From Methylibium sp965279545 (GTDB taxonomy: Bacteria > Pseudomonadota > Gammaproteobacteria > Burkholderiales > Burkholderiaceae_C), in assembly GCF_965279545.1 (NCBI RefSeq), contig NZ_OZ257250.1, positions 1,426,001 to 1,490,000 on the forward strand: a DNA stretch of 64,000 nt, given 5' to 3'. The notes beneath the pieces were generated by a model. The model was not told where the DNA came from, made no database searches, and saw nothing but the letters and a program-made list of their open reading frames with translations. Positions 16,304-24,592 of the stretch are shown in pieces. The translations under genes were made by a program, and so were the position numbers. Position 1 is the first letter of the stretch; each line of letters starts with the position of its first letter.

Positions 16304-18307
16304 TCAGTGCAGGACACGGTAGATTTCCTCCGCCAGTTCTCTGGAAATGCCGTCGACGGCCGAGAGGTCATCGACGCTCGCGCTGGCGACGCCGCGTGCG
16401 CCACCGAAGCGTTGCAAGAGCTTCGCACGTTTCTTCGGGCCGATGCCGGCGATGTCTTCCAGCCGGCTGCTGCCAGTGCGCACACTGGCACGTTTGGCAC
16501 GCATGCCGGTGATCGCAAAGCGGTGCGCTTCGTCGCGAATCTGTGCCACCAGCATCAGCGCGGCCGAGTCCTTGCCGAGGTAGACCTTGGCCCGGCCGTT
16601 CGCGAACACCAGTTCCTCGAGCCCGACCTTGCGCCCCTCGCCTTTCTCGACGCCGACGATCAGCGACAGGTCGAGACCGAGCTCCTCGAACACGTCGCGC
16701 GCCATCGCGACCTGGCCCCTGCCGCCATCGACCAGCACCAGGTCGGGCAGCTTCGCCCCGCCCTTGGCCGCGGCTTCGGCGAGCTTGGCATAGCGGCGCG
16801 TCAGCACCTGACGCATCGCAGCATAGTCGTCGCCGGGCGTGATGCCGGTGATGTTGTAGCGGCGGTACTGGGCCGGCTGCATCCTGTGGTCCTCGAACAC
16901 CACGCACGAAGCCTGCGTCGCCTCGCCGGCCGTGTGGCTGATGTCGAAGCACTCGATGCGCAGGCGCTCGAGCTGGTCGGGCGCCAGATCGAGCGCGTCG
17001 ACGAGCGCGCGCGTGCGGGCCTGCTGCGAGCCCTCTTCGCCCAGCAGCTGCGCCAGCTTGATCCGGGCATTCGTCAGCGCCATCTCCAGCCACTGCCGGC
17101 GCTGGTCGCGCGGCTGGTGCAAGGCCGTGATGCGCACACCGCTGGCCTGCGTCAGAGTCTCGACCAGCGCCTTGTCGATCGCGTGGCTGGTGATCAACAG
17201 CGGCGGCGGCGCACCGTCGAGGTAGTGCTGCGAGATGAAAGCTTCCAGCACCCGGACTTCGACGCGCACCTGGGTGGGCACGGCCGCGGCGCCCTCGCCC
17301 GGCTCGACCGCGTCGGCGCCCACATCGATCAGCACACTGGCCTCCTCGACGTGCGTCGGGAAATGCGGTCGGTCGCCCAGATGGCGGCCGCCGCGCACCA
17401 TCGCGAGGTTCACGCACGCCCGGCCGCCCTGCACCACCGCGGCCAGGATGTCGGCGTCCTTGTCGAAAGCGCCGTCGGCGGTGTTCTCGACCGATTGCTG
17501 GTGCAGCACGCGCGACAGCGCGCCCAGTTGATTGCGGATCTCGGCGGCCTTCTCGAACGCCAGCGCGTCGGCGTGCGCCATCATCTGCGCCTGCAGCGCG
17601 TCCATGACCTCCTGCTGCTCGCCGAGCAGGAAGCGTTCGGCATTGCGAACGTCGCGCCCATAGTCGTCCGCCGCGACGGCCTGCACGCAGGGCCCCGAGC
17701 AGCGCTTGATCTGGTACAGCAGGCAAGGCCGGGTGCGGTGGTTGAAGACCGTGTCCTCGCAGGTGCGCAGCCGGAACACCTTCTGCAGCAGCTGGATCGA
17801 CTCCTTGACCGCCCAGGCGCTCGGGTAGGGGCCGAAGTAGCGGTGCCGCTTGTCGACCGCGCCACGGTAGTAGGCCATGCGCGGGTACTGGCCGGCCTTC
17901 GGCGCTCCAGGCCCGCTCGGCGCGGACACTCCCGTGATCTTCAGGTAGGGATAGCTCTTGTCGTCGCGGAACAGGATGTTGAACTTCGGGTTCAACGTCT
18001 TGATCAGGTTGTTCTCGAGCAGCAGCGCCTCGGCCTCGGAGCGCACCACCGTCGTCTCCAGGCGCACGATCTTGCCGACCATGTGACCGATGCGGGTGTC
18101 GCCCTGGGTCTTCTGGAAGTAGCTCGACACGCGCTTCTTCAGGTTGCCCGCCTTGCCCACGTAGAGCAGCGCACCCTGGGCGTCGAAGTAGCGGTAGACG
18201 CCAGGCAAACCGGGCAGCGCCGCGACGTCGTCGAGCAGTTGCCGGCGGGCCGGATCGGCTGGCGCGTCCGGCGTCTCGGTCTGCGGTGAGGGGATGGCGT
18301 CGTGCAT
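16304..18307 (-). CDS. uvrC: Excinuclease ABC subunit C
   Basis: 667 residues from ATG 18307, slightly longer than the 610 of E. coli because of insertions. The GIY-YIG nuclease that makes the 3' incision is at the N-terminus (LPGVYRYFDAQGALLYVGKA). The UVR domain that contacts UvrB is near the middle (LAFEKAAEIRNQLGAL). The RNase H-like 5' nuclease domain follows (DLVLVDGGRGQVAMA) and the C-terminus has a double helix-hairpin-helix (EDIAGIGPKKRAKLLQRFGG). It cuts either side of UvrB-bound lesions in nucleotide excision repair. It diverges from earP with about 95 bases between. Confidence 0.97.
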   Translation of the reverse strand: MHDAIPSPQTETPDAPADPARRQLLDDVAALPGLPGVYRYFDAQGALLYVGKAGNLKKRVSSYFQKTQGDTRIGHMVGKIVRLETTVVRSEAEALLLENNLIKTLNPKFNILFRDDKSYPYLKITGVSAPSGPGAPKAGQYPRMAYYRGAVDKRHRYFGPYPSAWAVKESIQLLQKVFRLRTCEDTVFNHRTRPCLLYQIKRCSGPCVQAVAADDYGRDVRNAERFLLGEQQEVMDALQAQMMAHADALAFEKAAEIRNQLGALSRVLHQQSVENTADGAFDKDADILAAVVQGGRACVNLAMVRGGRHLGDRPHFPTHVEEASVLIDVGADAVEPGEGAAAVPTQVRVEVRVLEAFISQHYLDGAPPPLLITSHAIDKALVETLTQASGVRITALHQPRDQRRQWLEMALTNARIKLAQLLGEEGSQQARTRALVDALDLAPDQLERLRIECFDISHTAGEATQASCVVFEDHRMQPAQYRRYNITGITPGDDYAAMRQVLTRRYAKLAEAAAKGGAKLPDLVLVDGGRGQVAMARDVFEELGLDLSLIVGVEKGEGRKVGLEELVFANGRAKVYLGKDSAALMLVAQIRDEAHRFAITGMRAKRASVRTGSSRLEDIAGIGPKKRAKLLQRFGGARGVASASVDDLSAVDGISRELAEEIYRVLH

Positions 18308-18402
18308 CGCGGCGGATTGTGTGCCGGGCCCCGGTGGGGCGCCGGCAGGGTGCAAGGGCTGCATTTTCGCGCCCGGCGCCCGTTGCGGGCAGGGCTTCGA
18401 TA

Positions 18403-19530
18403 ATGCCCCGCATGCAAACCGGCGAGGCACTGCACTGGGACGTCTTTTGCCACGTCGTCGACAACCATGGCGATCTCGGCGTGTGCTGGCGCCTCGCCCG
18501 ACGACTGGCCGCGCTCGGCCAGCAGGTGCGCCTGTGGGTCGACGATGCTTCGGCCTTGGCCTGGATGGCGCCGAACGGCGCCCGCGGTGTGCGCGTGCTG
18601 CCATGGCGCGAGCCGACGGCGGATGAGCGGCCCGGCGAGGTGGTGGTCGAAACCTTCGGTTGCGACCCGCCCATCGGGTTCGTGGAGCGCATGGCCGGCG
18701 CGCCGCGCGCACCGGTGTGGATCAACCTCGAATACCTCAGCGCCGAAGCCTATGCCGCGCGCAGCCACGCCATGCGCTCACCCCAGCTCCAGGGGCCGGC
18801 GGCGGGCCTGGACAAGTGGTTTTTCTATCCCGGCTTCACGCCGGCCACCGGCGGCCTGCTGCGCGAGGACGGCCTGGCCGAAGAGCGCGAACGCTTCGAG
18901 CCGGCCGCCTGGCTGGCCACGCTGGGGATCGCCGCCGCCCCAGCGGACCGGCTCCTGAGCCTGTTCTGCTACCAGCAGCCGGCGTTGGCTCACTGCCTCA
19001 CGCGCTGGCAAACGATGCCGACACAGTTGCTGGTCACGCCCGGGCCGGCGGCGCGACAGGTCGCAGCGCTGCTGGCCTGCTCCGGCGAGCCGGGCAGCAG
19101 CGTGCGGCAGGGCGCGCTGCAGGTGCATTTCCTGCCGTGGCTGACACAGGACGACTACGACCGCCTGCTGTGGTCCTGCGACCTGAACCATGTGCGTGGC
19201 GAGGACTCCCTGGTGCGCGCTCTCTGGGCCGCGCGGCCCTTCGTCTGGCAGCTCTACCCGCAACACGATGGCGCGCACCAGGCCAAGCTCGACGCGTTCC
19301 TCGGCGTCTACCTGCAGGGCGCCCCCCCTGCCCTGGTGCAAGCGCTGCGCAGTCGGTTCCACCAGTGGAACGGTGTACCGAACGGCCGCGCCGACGCTCC
19401 TGCGGACGAGCCCGACCGGGCCGCCTGGCGTCTTCATGCCCAGACCCGCTGCGGTGCGATGGAAGACGCGGCCACCCGCGACGGCGACCTCGCCAGCCGC
19501 CTCTACCGCTTCGCGATCTCGACAGGCTAA
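18403..19530 (+). CDS. earP: EF-P arginine rhamnosyltransferase
   Basis: 375 residues from ATG 18403, which has AGGG eight bases upstream; ATG 18412 is an alternative. The N-terminal WDVFCHVVDNHGDLGVCWRL is the DUF2331/EarP signature, including the conserved Asp residues of the inverting active site, and the Rossmann-like C-terminal half ends with PWLTQDDYDRLLWSCDLN and FVWQLYPQ, which shape the nucleotide-sugar site. EarP uses dTDP-beta-L-rhamnose to mono-rhamnosylate Arg32 of EF-P, needed for full EF-P activity at polyproline stalls. The next gene is efp and its product has Arg at exactly position 32, which strongly supports the call. Confidence 0.95.
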   Translation: MPRMQTGEALHWDVFCHVVDNHGDLGVCWRLARRLAALGQQVRLWVDDASALAWMAPNGARGVRVLPWREPTADERPGEVVVETFGCDPPIGFVERMAGAPRAPVWINLEYLSAEAYAARSHAMRSPQLQGPAAGLDKWFFYPGFTPATGGLLREDGLAEERERFEPAAWLATLGIAAAPADRLLSLFCYQQPALAHCLTRWQTMPTQLLVTPGPAARQVAALLACSGEPGSSVRQGALQVHFLPWLTQDDYDRLLWSCDLNHVRGEDSLVRALWAARPFVWQLYPQHDGAHQAKLDAFLGVYLQGAPPALVQALRSRFHQWNGVPNGRADAPADEPDRAAWRLHAQTRCGAMEDAATRDGDLASRLYRFAISTG

Positions 19531-19656
19531 AATCCAAGGCTTTGCGCGCCCGGATACCCCGGCATGCCAACGGCCTCGGGCCGCTGCAGGCGCGCCAGGA
19601 AACCGAGAACCTGGAGCGGCCCACGCCACGACAGGCCAGCAACGACAGGACACGCT

Positions 19657-20211
19657 ATGAAACTCGCACAGGAAATCCGCGCCGGCAACGTGATCATGCA
19701 GGGCAAGGACCCGATGGTCGTGCTCAAGACCGAATACAGCCGCGGCGGCCGCAACTCCGCCACGGTGCGCATGAAGATGAAGAGCCTGCTCAACGGTTCC
19801 GGCGCCGAAGTGGTGTTCAAGGCCGACGACAAGATGGACCAGATCGTGCTCGAGAAGAAGGAGTGCACCTACTCCTATTTCGCCGATCCGATGTACGCCT
19901 TCATGGATGCCGAGTACAACCAGTTCGAGGTCGAGTCCGAGAACATGGGCGACGCGATCCAGTACCTCGAAGACGGCATGCCGGTCGAGGTGGTGTTCTA
20001 CGACGGCAAGGCGATCTCGGTCGAACTGCCGACCAGCCTGGTGCGCGAGATCACCGAAACCGAACCCGCCGTCAAGGGCGACACCTCGGGCAAGGTGCTG
20101 AAGATCGCCAAGCTCGCCACCGGCTTCGAGATCTCGGTGCCGCTCTTCGTGCAGACCGGCGACAAGGTCGAAATCGACACCCGCACCCACGAGTACCGCA
20201 AGCGCGTGTGA
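19657..20211 (+). CDS. efp: Translation elongation factor P (Arg32 type)
   Basis: 184 residues, the normal three-domain length. The domain I loop reads SRGGRNSATVRMK, in which the residue at position 32 is arginine rather than the lysine modified by EpmA in enterics. The proline-flanked variants with Lys32 are absent. The C-terminal OB domains end with the conserved GDKVEIDTRTHEYRKRV. EF-P enters the ribosomal E site and speeds proline-proline bond formation; Arg32 form depends on rhamnosylation by EarP, encoded 126 bases upstream. A TAAAAT box overlaps the earP stop (19527-19532) and may be part of an efp promoter. A hairpin terminator follows at 20236-20262. Confidence 0.98.
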   Translation: MKLAQEIRAGNVIMQGKDPMVVLKTEYSRGGRNSATVRMKMKSLLNGSGAEVVFKADDKMDQIVLEKKECTYSYFADPMYAFMDAEYNQFEVESENMGDAIQYLEDGMPVEVVFYDGKAISVELPTSLVREITETEPAVKGDTSGKVLKIAKLATGFEISVPLFVQTGDKVEIDTRTHEYRKRV

Positions 20212-20235
20212 ACCGGGCTGCGCCGCCACGGACCT

Positions 20236-20262
20236 GGGCACCTGCGGGTGCCCTTTCTCTTT
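20236..20262 (+). terminator. Rho-independent terminator of efp
   Basis: GGGCACC, loop TGCG, GGTGCCC, then TTTCTCTTTC: a seven-pair GC stem with a T-rich tail 24 bases after the efp stop. It should separate earP-efp from the DUF3445-mnmC pair. Confidence 0.75.
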
Positions 20263-20299
20263 CTGCCGGCGCCAGGTGTTTGTAGGCACCATCCGGCCC

Positions 20300-21244
20300 A
20301 TGAGCCCCTCGTTCGATTTCGAAGCGGCCGTCAGCGCACCGTTTCGCATGCAGCCGGGCCTGCGCAAGCTGGCGCCCGGCGCCCGGCAGCTCACGGCGCT
20401 GAACCCCACGGCACCCGCCTTCGCCGAGAAGCTCGCGGTGCTGTCGCACCACGCCGGCGAAACGCTGCTCTGTGCGCCGGGCTTCGATCCGCTGCCAGCG
20501 CTGCAGGCGCTGGCGCATGAGGCGACCCGGCAATGCAGCACGGCGCTGGCGGTCGACGCCGGCGGCGTCGCCAGCGTCGTCCTCGGCTGGCGCGTGCGCT
20601 GGGACGGCAGCCTCGGTGAGGCCGGGCCGGATGCCCACGCCGCCAGCGGCGCCTGCCTCGAAGCCCTGCCCGCGCCGCAACGCCTGGCGGGTCTGCTGAG
20701 TTTGTCGCTGCACGAGGACTTCGCGGTCGTCGACGGCGCCACCGCCACGCTGCCGTGGATGGCGGTCTGCCTGCCTTCGCATTGGGCACCGGCCGAGAAG
20801 GTCGGCCGCTCCTTCGCCACCGTGCACGGACCGGTGGCCGACAACGCGACGTTGATCGCCGCGAACCAGCACCTGACGCGGCTGGTGTGCCAGCCGCAGC
20901 GCTGGGAGCGCTTCGTGTGGAACCTGACGACCCACCCGTCGCACGACCAGCACCCGGCGCGCCATGCGCGCCAGCCCTGGCCCGACGAGCCCGGCCCCGC
21001 GGCCGCGCGCGCCCACTGGCGCACCGAGCACCAGACCTTCATCCCGCTGCCGGCGCTGCAGCAAGCGGTGTTCACGATCCACGTCGATGTGCAGCCGATG
21101 GCGCTGGCCATCGCCACGCCGCAACGAGCGGCCGCGCTGCATGCCGCGCTGTCGACGATGAGCGAAGCGGTGCTGGCCTACCGCGGGCTCACCACGGCGC
21201 GCCAGCCGCTGCTCGACTGGCTGGCGGCACGCTCGAGCGCATGA
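20300..21244 (+). CDS. DUF3445 protein (heme-dependent oxidative N-demethylase-like)
   Basis: 314 residues from ATG 20300; an upstream GTG at 20276 is in frame but sits against the terminator. The segments FRMQPGLRKL, the EKVGRSFATVHGPVADN region and the C-terminal RTEHQTFIPLP match what I recall of the DUF3445 family, some members of which bind heme and oxidatively demethylate small amines. No signal peptide or membrane helix. Its TGA overlaps the mnmC ATG (ATGA), so it is translationally coupled to a tRNA-modification gene; a shared role is not obvious. Heme binding is inferred from the family only. Confidence 0.7.
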   Translation: MSPSFDFEAAVSAPFRMQPGLRKLAPGARQLTALNPTAPAFAEKLAVLSHHAGETLLCAPGFDPLPALQALAHEATRQCSTALAVDAGGVASVVLGWRVRWDGSLGEAGPDAHAASGACLEALPAPQRLAGLLSLSLHEDFAVVDGATATLPWMAVCLPSHWAPAEKVGRSFATVHGPVADNATLIAANQHLTRLVCQPQRWERFVWNLTTHPSHDQHPARHARQPWPDEPGPAAARAHWRTEHQTFIPLPALQQAVFTIHVDVQPMALAIATPQRAAALHAALSTMSEAVLAYRGLTTARQPLLDWLAARSSA

Positions 21245-23193
21245 GGACCGAACCGATCACACCGGGCCGGCTGGCCTTCACGCCCGATGGGGTGCCGCTG
21301 GCGCCGGATTTCGGCGATGTCTACCACCCGGCCGCCGGCGCGCTGGTGCAGGCGCGCCACGTCTTCCTGGGCGGCAACCGGCTGCCCGGCCGGTGGGCCG
21401 GCCGCGAGCGCTTCGTCATCCTCGAGACCGGCTTCGGCCTCGGCAACAACTTCCTCGCCACCTGGAACGCCTGGCGCGAGGATCCCCAGCGCTGTGAACG
21501 GCTGGTGTTCGTCGCGATCGAGAAACACCCGTTGACGCACGAGGACCTGTCTCGCGCACATGCCGCTTCGCCACTGCCGGCCCTGGCGGCCGCGCTGCTC
21601 GCCGCCTGGCCGCTGGCGACGCCGAACCTGCACCCGCTCGCCTTCGAAGCAGGGCGCGTGCAGTTGCTGCTCGGCTTCGGCGACGTGGCACGGCTGCTGC
21701 CGCAGCTGGTGGGCGCTGTCGACGCCTTCTTCCTCGATGGCTTCGCCCCGGCGCGCAACCCCGACATGTGGGAGCCGCGGCGGCTGCAGCGCCTCGGCCG
21801 CCTCGCCGCGCCGGGCGCGACCGCGGCGACCTGGAGTGCGGCACGCACGGTGCGTGACGGGCTCTCGGCGGCGGGCTTCACGGTCGAAGCCGCCGCCGGC
21901 ACCGGCGGCAAGCGCGACATCACGGTGGCGCGCTTCACGCCCCGACACACGGCCACCGCGCCGCCCGGCGGCTGGCATGCGCACGGCGGGCCCCGCGAGG
22001 CGCTCGTCATCGGCGCCGGGCTGGCCGGTTGCGCCGCCGCCTGGGCCTTGTCGCTGCAGGGTTGGCACTGCCGGGTGCTCGATCGCGAGGCCCATCCGGC
22101 TGCGGCCACCTCGGGCAACCCCGCCGGCCTGTTCCATGGCAGCTTCCACCGCGATGATGGTCCGCATGCGCGCGCGCACCGCGCCGCAGCCCTGCTGACT
22201 CAGCGCGTGGCGGGCGAGTGGATCGAACTCGGCCGGGTCACGGGTCAACTCGCCGGCTGCCTGCGTCTCGAATCGCGGCTGGCCGACGCGGCCGCGCGTG
22301 CGGCGCTCGCGCGCCAGCAGATGGCGCGCGGCTACGTGGACTGGCTGGACCGTGAGGCGGCCAGCGCCTGCGCCGGCCTGGCGCTGCCGAGCGGCGCCTG
22401 GCACTACCCGGGCGGCGGCTGGCTTGCGCCGCGCCGCTATGCGAACGAGCTGCTGGCGCGCAGCGGCGCGCTTTTCACCGGCGGCGTCGACGTCGCCCGG
22501 ATCGAGCGCATCCTAGGCGTGTGGCGGGCCCTCGATGCGCACGACCGCGTGATCGCCGCGGCGCCGGTGCTGGTGCTGGCGAACGGTCTCGGGACGAAGC
22601 GCCTGCTGGGGCCCGCGGGCGGCGACGCGCTCGCCTCGCTGTCGGCCGTGCGTGGCCAGATCAGCAGCCTGTGCGCGAACACGCCGGGCCTGCCCCGTCC
22701 GCGCCTGCCGGTCGCCGGGGGTGGCTATGTGCTGCCGCCGATCGACGGGCAGCTGATCTTCGGCGCGACGAGCCAGCCCGCGGACGACGAGCCTGCGCTG
22801 CGTGAAGCCGATCACCGACTCAACCTGACCCAGCTCGCCGGTCTGTCGGGTGGCGATGCCGACGCCTGGGCCGCGCTGCCCTGGCAGGGCCGTGTCGGCT
22901 GGCGTGCCGTGACGAACGACCGGCTGCCGCTGATCGGCGCCGTGCCCGACGCCGACGCGCTGGCACAGGCCTCGCGGGCCGACCAGCCGCGCTTCGTGCC
23001 GCGCCAGCGCGATGCGCAGGGCGGGCTTTACGTCTTCACCGGCCTCGGCTCGCGCGGCATCACCTGGGCGGCGCTCGGCGGGCAGCTGCTGGCTTCGTGG
23101 ATCAGCGGCACGCCCTGCCCGCTCGAAGCCGACCTGCGCGACGCGCTCGATCCCGCGCGCTACACGCTGCGGCGCTGGCGCAGCGACTCGTAG
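21241..23193 (+). CDS. mnmC: Bifunctional tRNA mnm5s2U34 enzyme MnmC
   Basis: 650 residues (E. coli MnmC 668). The N-terminal methyltransferase domain has the SAM-binding FVILETGFGLGNNFLATW and the family motif FFLDGFAPARNPDMW. The C-terminal FAD oxidase begins with the dinucleotide loop ALVIGAGLAGCAAAWALSLQ and contains SGNPAGLFHGSFHRDD, and ends with GLYVFTGLGSRGITWAALGG. It converts cmnm5(s2)U34 to nm5 then mnm5(s2)U34 in the wobble position of several tRNAs, downstream of MnmE/MnmG. The start overlaps the previous stop. Its 3' end overlaps the convergent RNA methyltransferase gene by 34 bases. Confidence 0.96.
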   Translation: MRTEPITPGRLAFTPDGVPLAPDFGDVYHPAAGALVQARHVFLGGNRLPGRWAGRERFVILETGFGLGNNFLATWNAWREDPQRCERLVFVAIEKHPLTHEDLSRAHAASPLPALAAALLAAWPLATPNLHPLAFEAGRVQLLLGFGDVARLLPQLVGAVDAFFLDGFAPARNPDMWEPRRLQRLGRLAAPGATAATWSAARTVRDGLSAAGFTVEAAAGTGGKRDITVARFTPRHTATAPPGGWHAHGGPREALVIGAGLAGCAAAWALSLQGWHCRVLDREAHPAAATSGNPAGLFHGSFHRDDGPHARAHRAAALLTQRVAGEWIELGRVTGQLAGCLRLESRLADAAARAALARQQMARGYVDWLDREAASACAGLALPSGAWHYPGGGWLAPRRYANELLARSGALFTGGVDVARIERILGVWRALDAHDRVIAAAPVLVLANGLGTKRLLGPAGGDALASLSAVRGQISSLCANTPGLPRPRLPVAGGGYVLPPIDGQLIFGATSQPADDEPALREADHRLNLTQLAGLSGGDADAWAALPWQGRVGWRAVTNDRLPLIGAVPDADALAQASRADQPRFVPRQRDAQGGLYVFTGLGSRGITWAALGGQLLASWISGTPCPLEADLRDALDPARYTLRRWRSDS

Positions 23194-23945
23194 AGGCAGA
23201 TCGCGGCGGCGGCGGCCACGTTCAACGACTCCTCCCCGCCCGGTTGCGGGATGCGCCGTGTCTCGGCGCAGCGCGCCAACAGCTCCTCGCCGACGCCCTG
23301 GCCTTCGTGTCCGAATACCCAGCCGCAAGGACTGGGGAGACGACCCTCAGCGAGCGAGAAGCCGGCATGTGAACTGGTGGCCAGCAGCGGCACGGCCAAC
23401 GCATCCAGGTCCTCGACCGCGGCCGATTCGACCAGCCGCAGCGCGAAATGCGCCCCCATCCCGGCGCGCAGCACCTTCGGCGACCACAGCGCCGCGGTCC
23501 CCGTGAGCGCGACGACCTGCGCCACGCCGAGTGCCGCCGCGCTGCGCAAGACGCTGCCGACGTTGCCGGCGTCCTGCAACCGATCGAGCACGACGGTGGC
23601 AACGCCCGCCTGCACCGCCACCGCATCGACCGCATGGTCGAGCACGAAGCCCAGCCGTGCCGGCGACTCGAGGCTGCTGAGCTGCGCGAACAGCGCGTCG
23701 GCGACGATCGCGATGCGCGGTGCGGCGCGCGCCAGCTGCTGCAGCCGCGAATCGGCCCAGCCGGCTTCGCTGACCACGGCCTGGGCCGGCATGTGGCCAC
23801 GTGAAACGCAGGCCTCGCACAGGTGATCGCCCTCGAGCCACACCGCCCCGAGCTTGCGGTAGGCGCCCGGGTCGTGCGCCAGCTTGCGCAGCCGCACGAG
23901 CAGCGCGTTGTCGCGCGAGCTGATGAGCGTCGGACCGCTGGTCAC
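23160..23945 (-). CDS. TrmH/SpoU-family RNA 2'-O-methyltransferase
   Basis: 261 residues from GTG 23945, which overlaps the rnhB stop (GTGA). The N-terminal 90 residues form the substrate-binding domain common to rRNA guanosine methylases (SSRDNALLVRLRKLAHDPGA). The SPOUT trefoil-knot motifs are complete: motif 1 LDRLQDAGNVGSVLRSAAA, motif 2 GWVFGHEGQGV, motif 3 PQPGGEESLNVAAAAAICLY. These methylate a ribose in rRNA or tRNA with SAM. By domain layout it is closest to the RlmB/TsnR-like group, but substrate cannot be fixed. It is the last gene of the long rpsB-lpx run and converges on mnmC with a 34-base tail overlap. Confidence 0.88.
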   Translation of the reverse strand: MTSGPTLISSRDNALLVRLRKLAHDPGAYRKLGAVWLEGDHLCEACVSRGHMPAQAVVSEAGWADSRLQQLARAAPRIAIVADALFAQLSSLESPARLGFVLDHAVDAVAVQAGVATVVLDRLQDAGNVGSVLRSAAALGVAQVVALTGTAALWSPKVLRAGMGAHFALRLVESAAVEDLDALAVPLLATSSHAGFSLAEGRLPSPCGWVFGHEGQGVGEELLARCAETRRIPQPGGEESLNVAAAAAICLYESLRQRRSV

Positions 23946-24592
23946 GGGTGCAGCCCCAGCACCTCGCGCACCGGTGCGAAGCTGCGCCGGTGCGCGCCGC
24001 AGGCGCCATGCGCGCGCAGCGCCGCCAGATGATCGGGCGTCGGGTAGCCCTTGTGGCCGGCAAAGCCGTACTGCGGGTGGGCCTCGTGCAGCGCCAGACA
24101 CAGCCGGTCGCGGTGCACCTTGGCGAGGATCGACGCCGCCGAGATCGCAGCCACGGTGGCATCGCCCCTGACGATCGCCTCGGCCGGCACCATCAGCACC
24201 GGCAGGCGGTTGCCGTCGACCAGCACCTTGTGCGGTTTCAGCCGCAGTCCCTCGACGGCGCGCCGCATCGCCAGCAGTGTGGCCTGCAGGATGTTGAGCG
24301 TGTCGATCTCCTCGACGCTGGCTTCGGCGATGCAGCAGCACAGGGCCTTGGCACGGATTTCGTCGAACAGCCGCTCGCGCACCCGCGCGCTCAGGACCTT
24401 GGAGTCGCCGAGACCGCGGATGGTCTGCACATCGTCGAGGATCACCGCCGCGGCCACCACCGGCCCGGCGAGCGGGCCGCGGCCCGCCTCGTCGACACCG
24501 GCCAGCAGCCCGGGCGTGTCCCACGACAGGCCGAGCTGCCGGTCGGTCGGCAGGCCCGGCGCCTCAAGCTTCGATGATTTGCGCGATCGCAT
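23942..24592 (-). CDS. rnhB: Ribonuclease HII
   Basis: 216 residues from ATG 24592, inside the end of lpxB (29-base overlap); no later in-frame start precedes the conserved core. The type II RNase H opening GVDEAGRGPLAGPVVAAAVI holds the first Asp-Glu metal ligands, and ILVDGN-equivalent VLVDGNRLPV and ISAASILAKVHRD supply the others. It nicks at single ribonucleotides and RNA-DNA hybrids. lpxB-rnhB linkage is widespread in proteobacteria, as is the following RNA methyltransferase in this lineage. Confidence 0.96.
   Translation of the reverse strand: MRSRKSSKLEAPGLPTDRQLGLSWDTPGLLAGVDEAGRGPLAGPVVAAAVILDDVQTIRGLGDSKVLSARVRERLFDEIRAKALCCCIAEASVEEIDTLNILQATLLAMRRAVEGLRLKPHKVLVDGNRLPVLMVPAEAIVRGDATVAAISAASILAKVHRDRLCLALHEAHPQYGFAGHKGYPTPDHLAALRAHGACGAHRRSFAPVREVLGLHP

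Noticed and set aside
16073..18289. Long open frame antisense to uvrC
   Set aside because: Same cause; UvrC has all its domains in the opposite strand.
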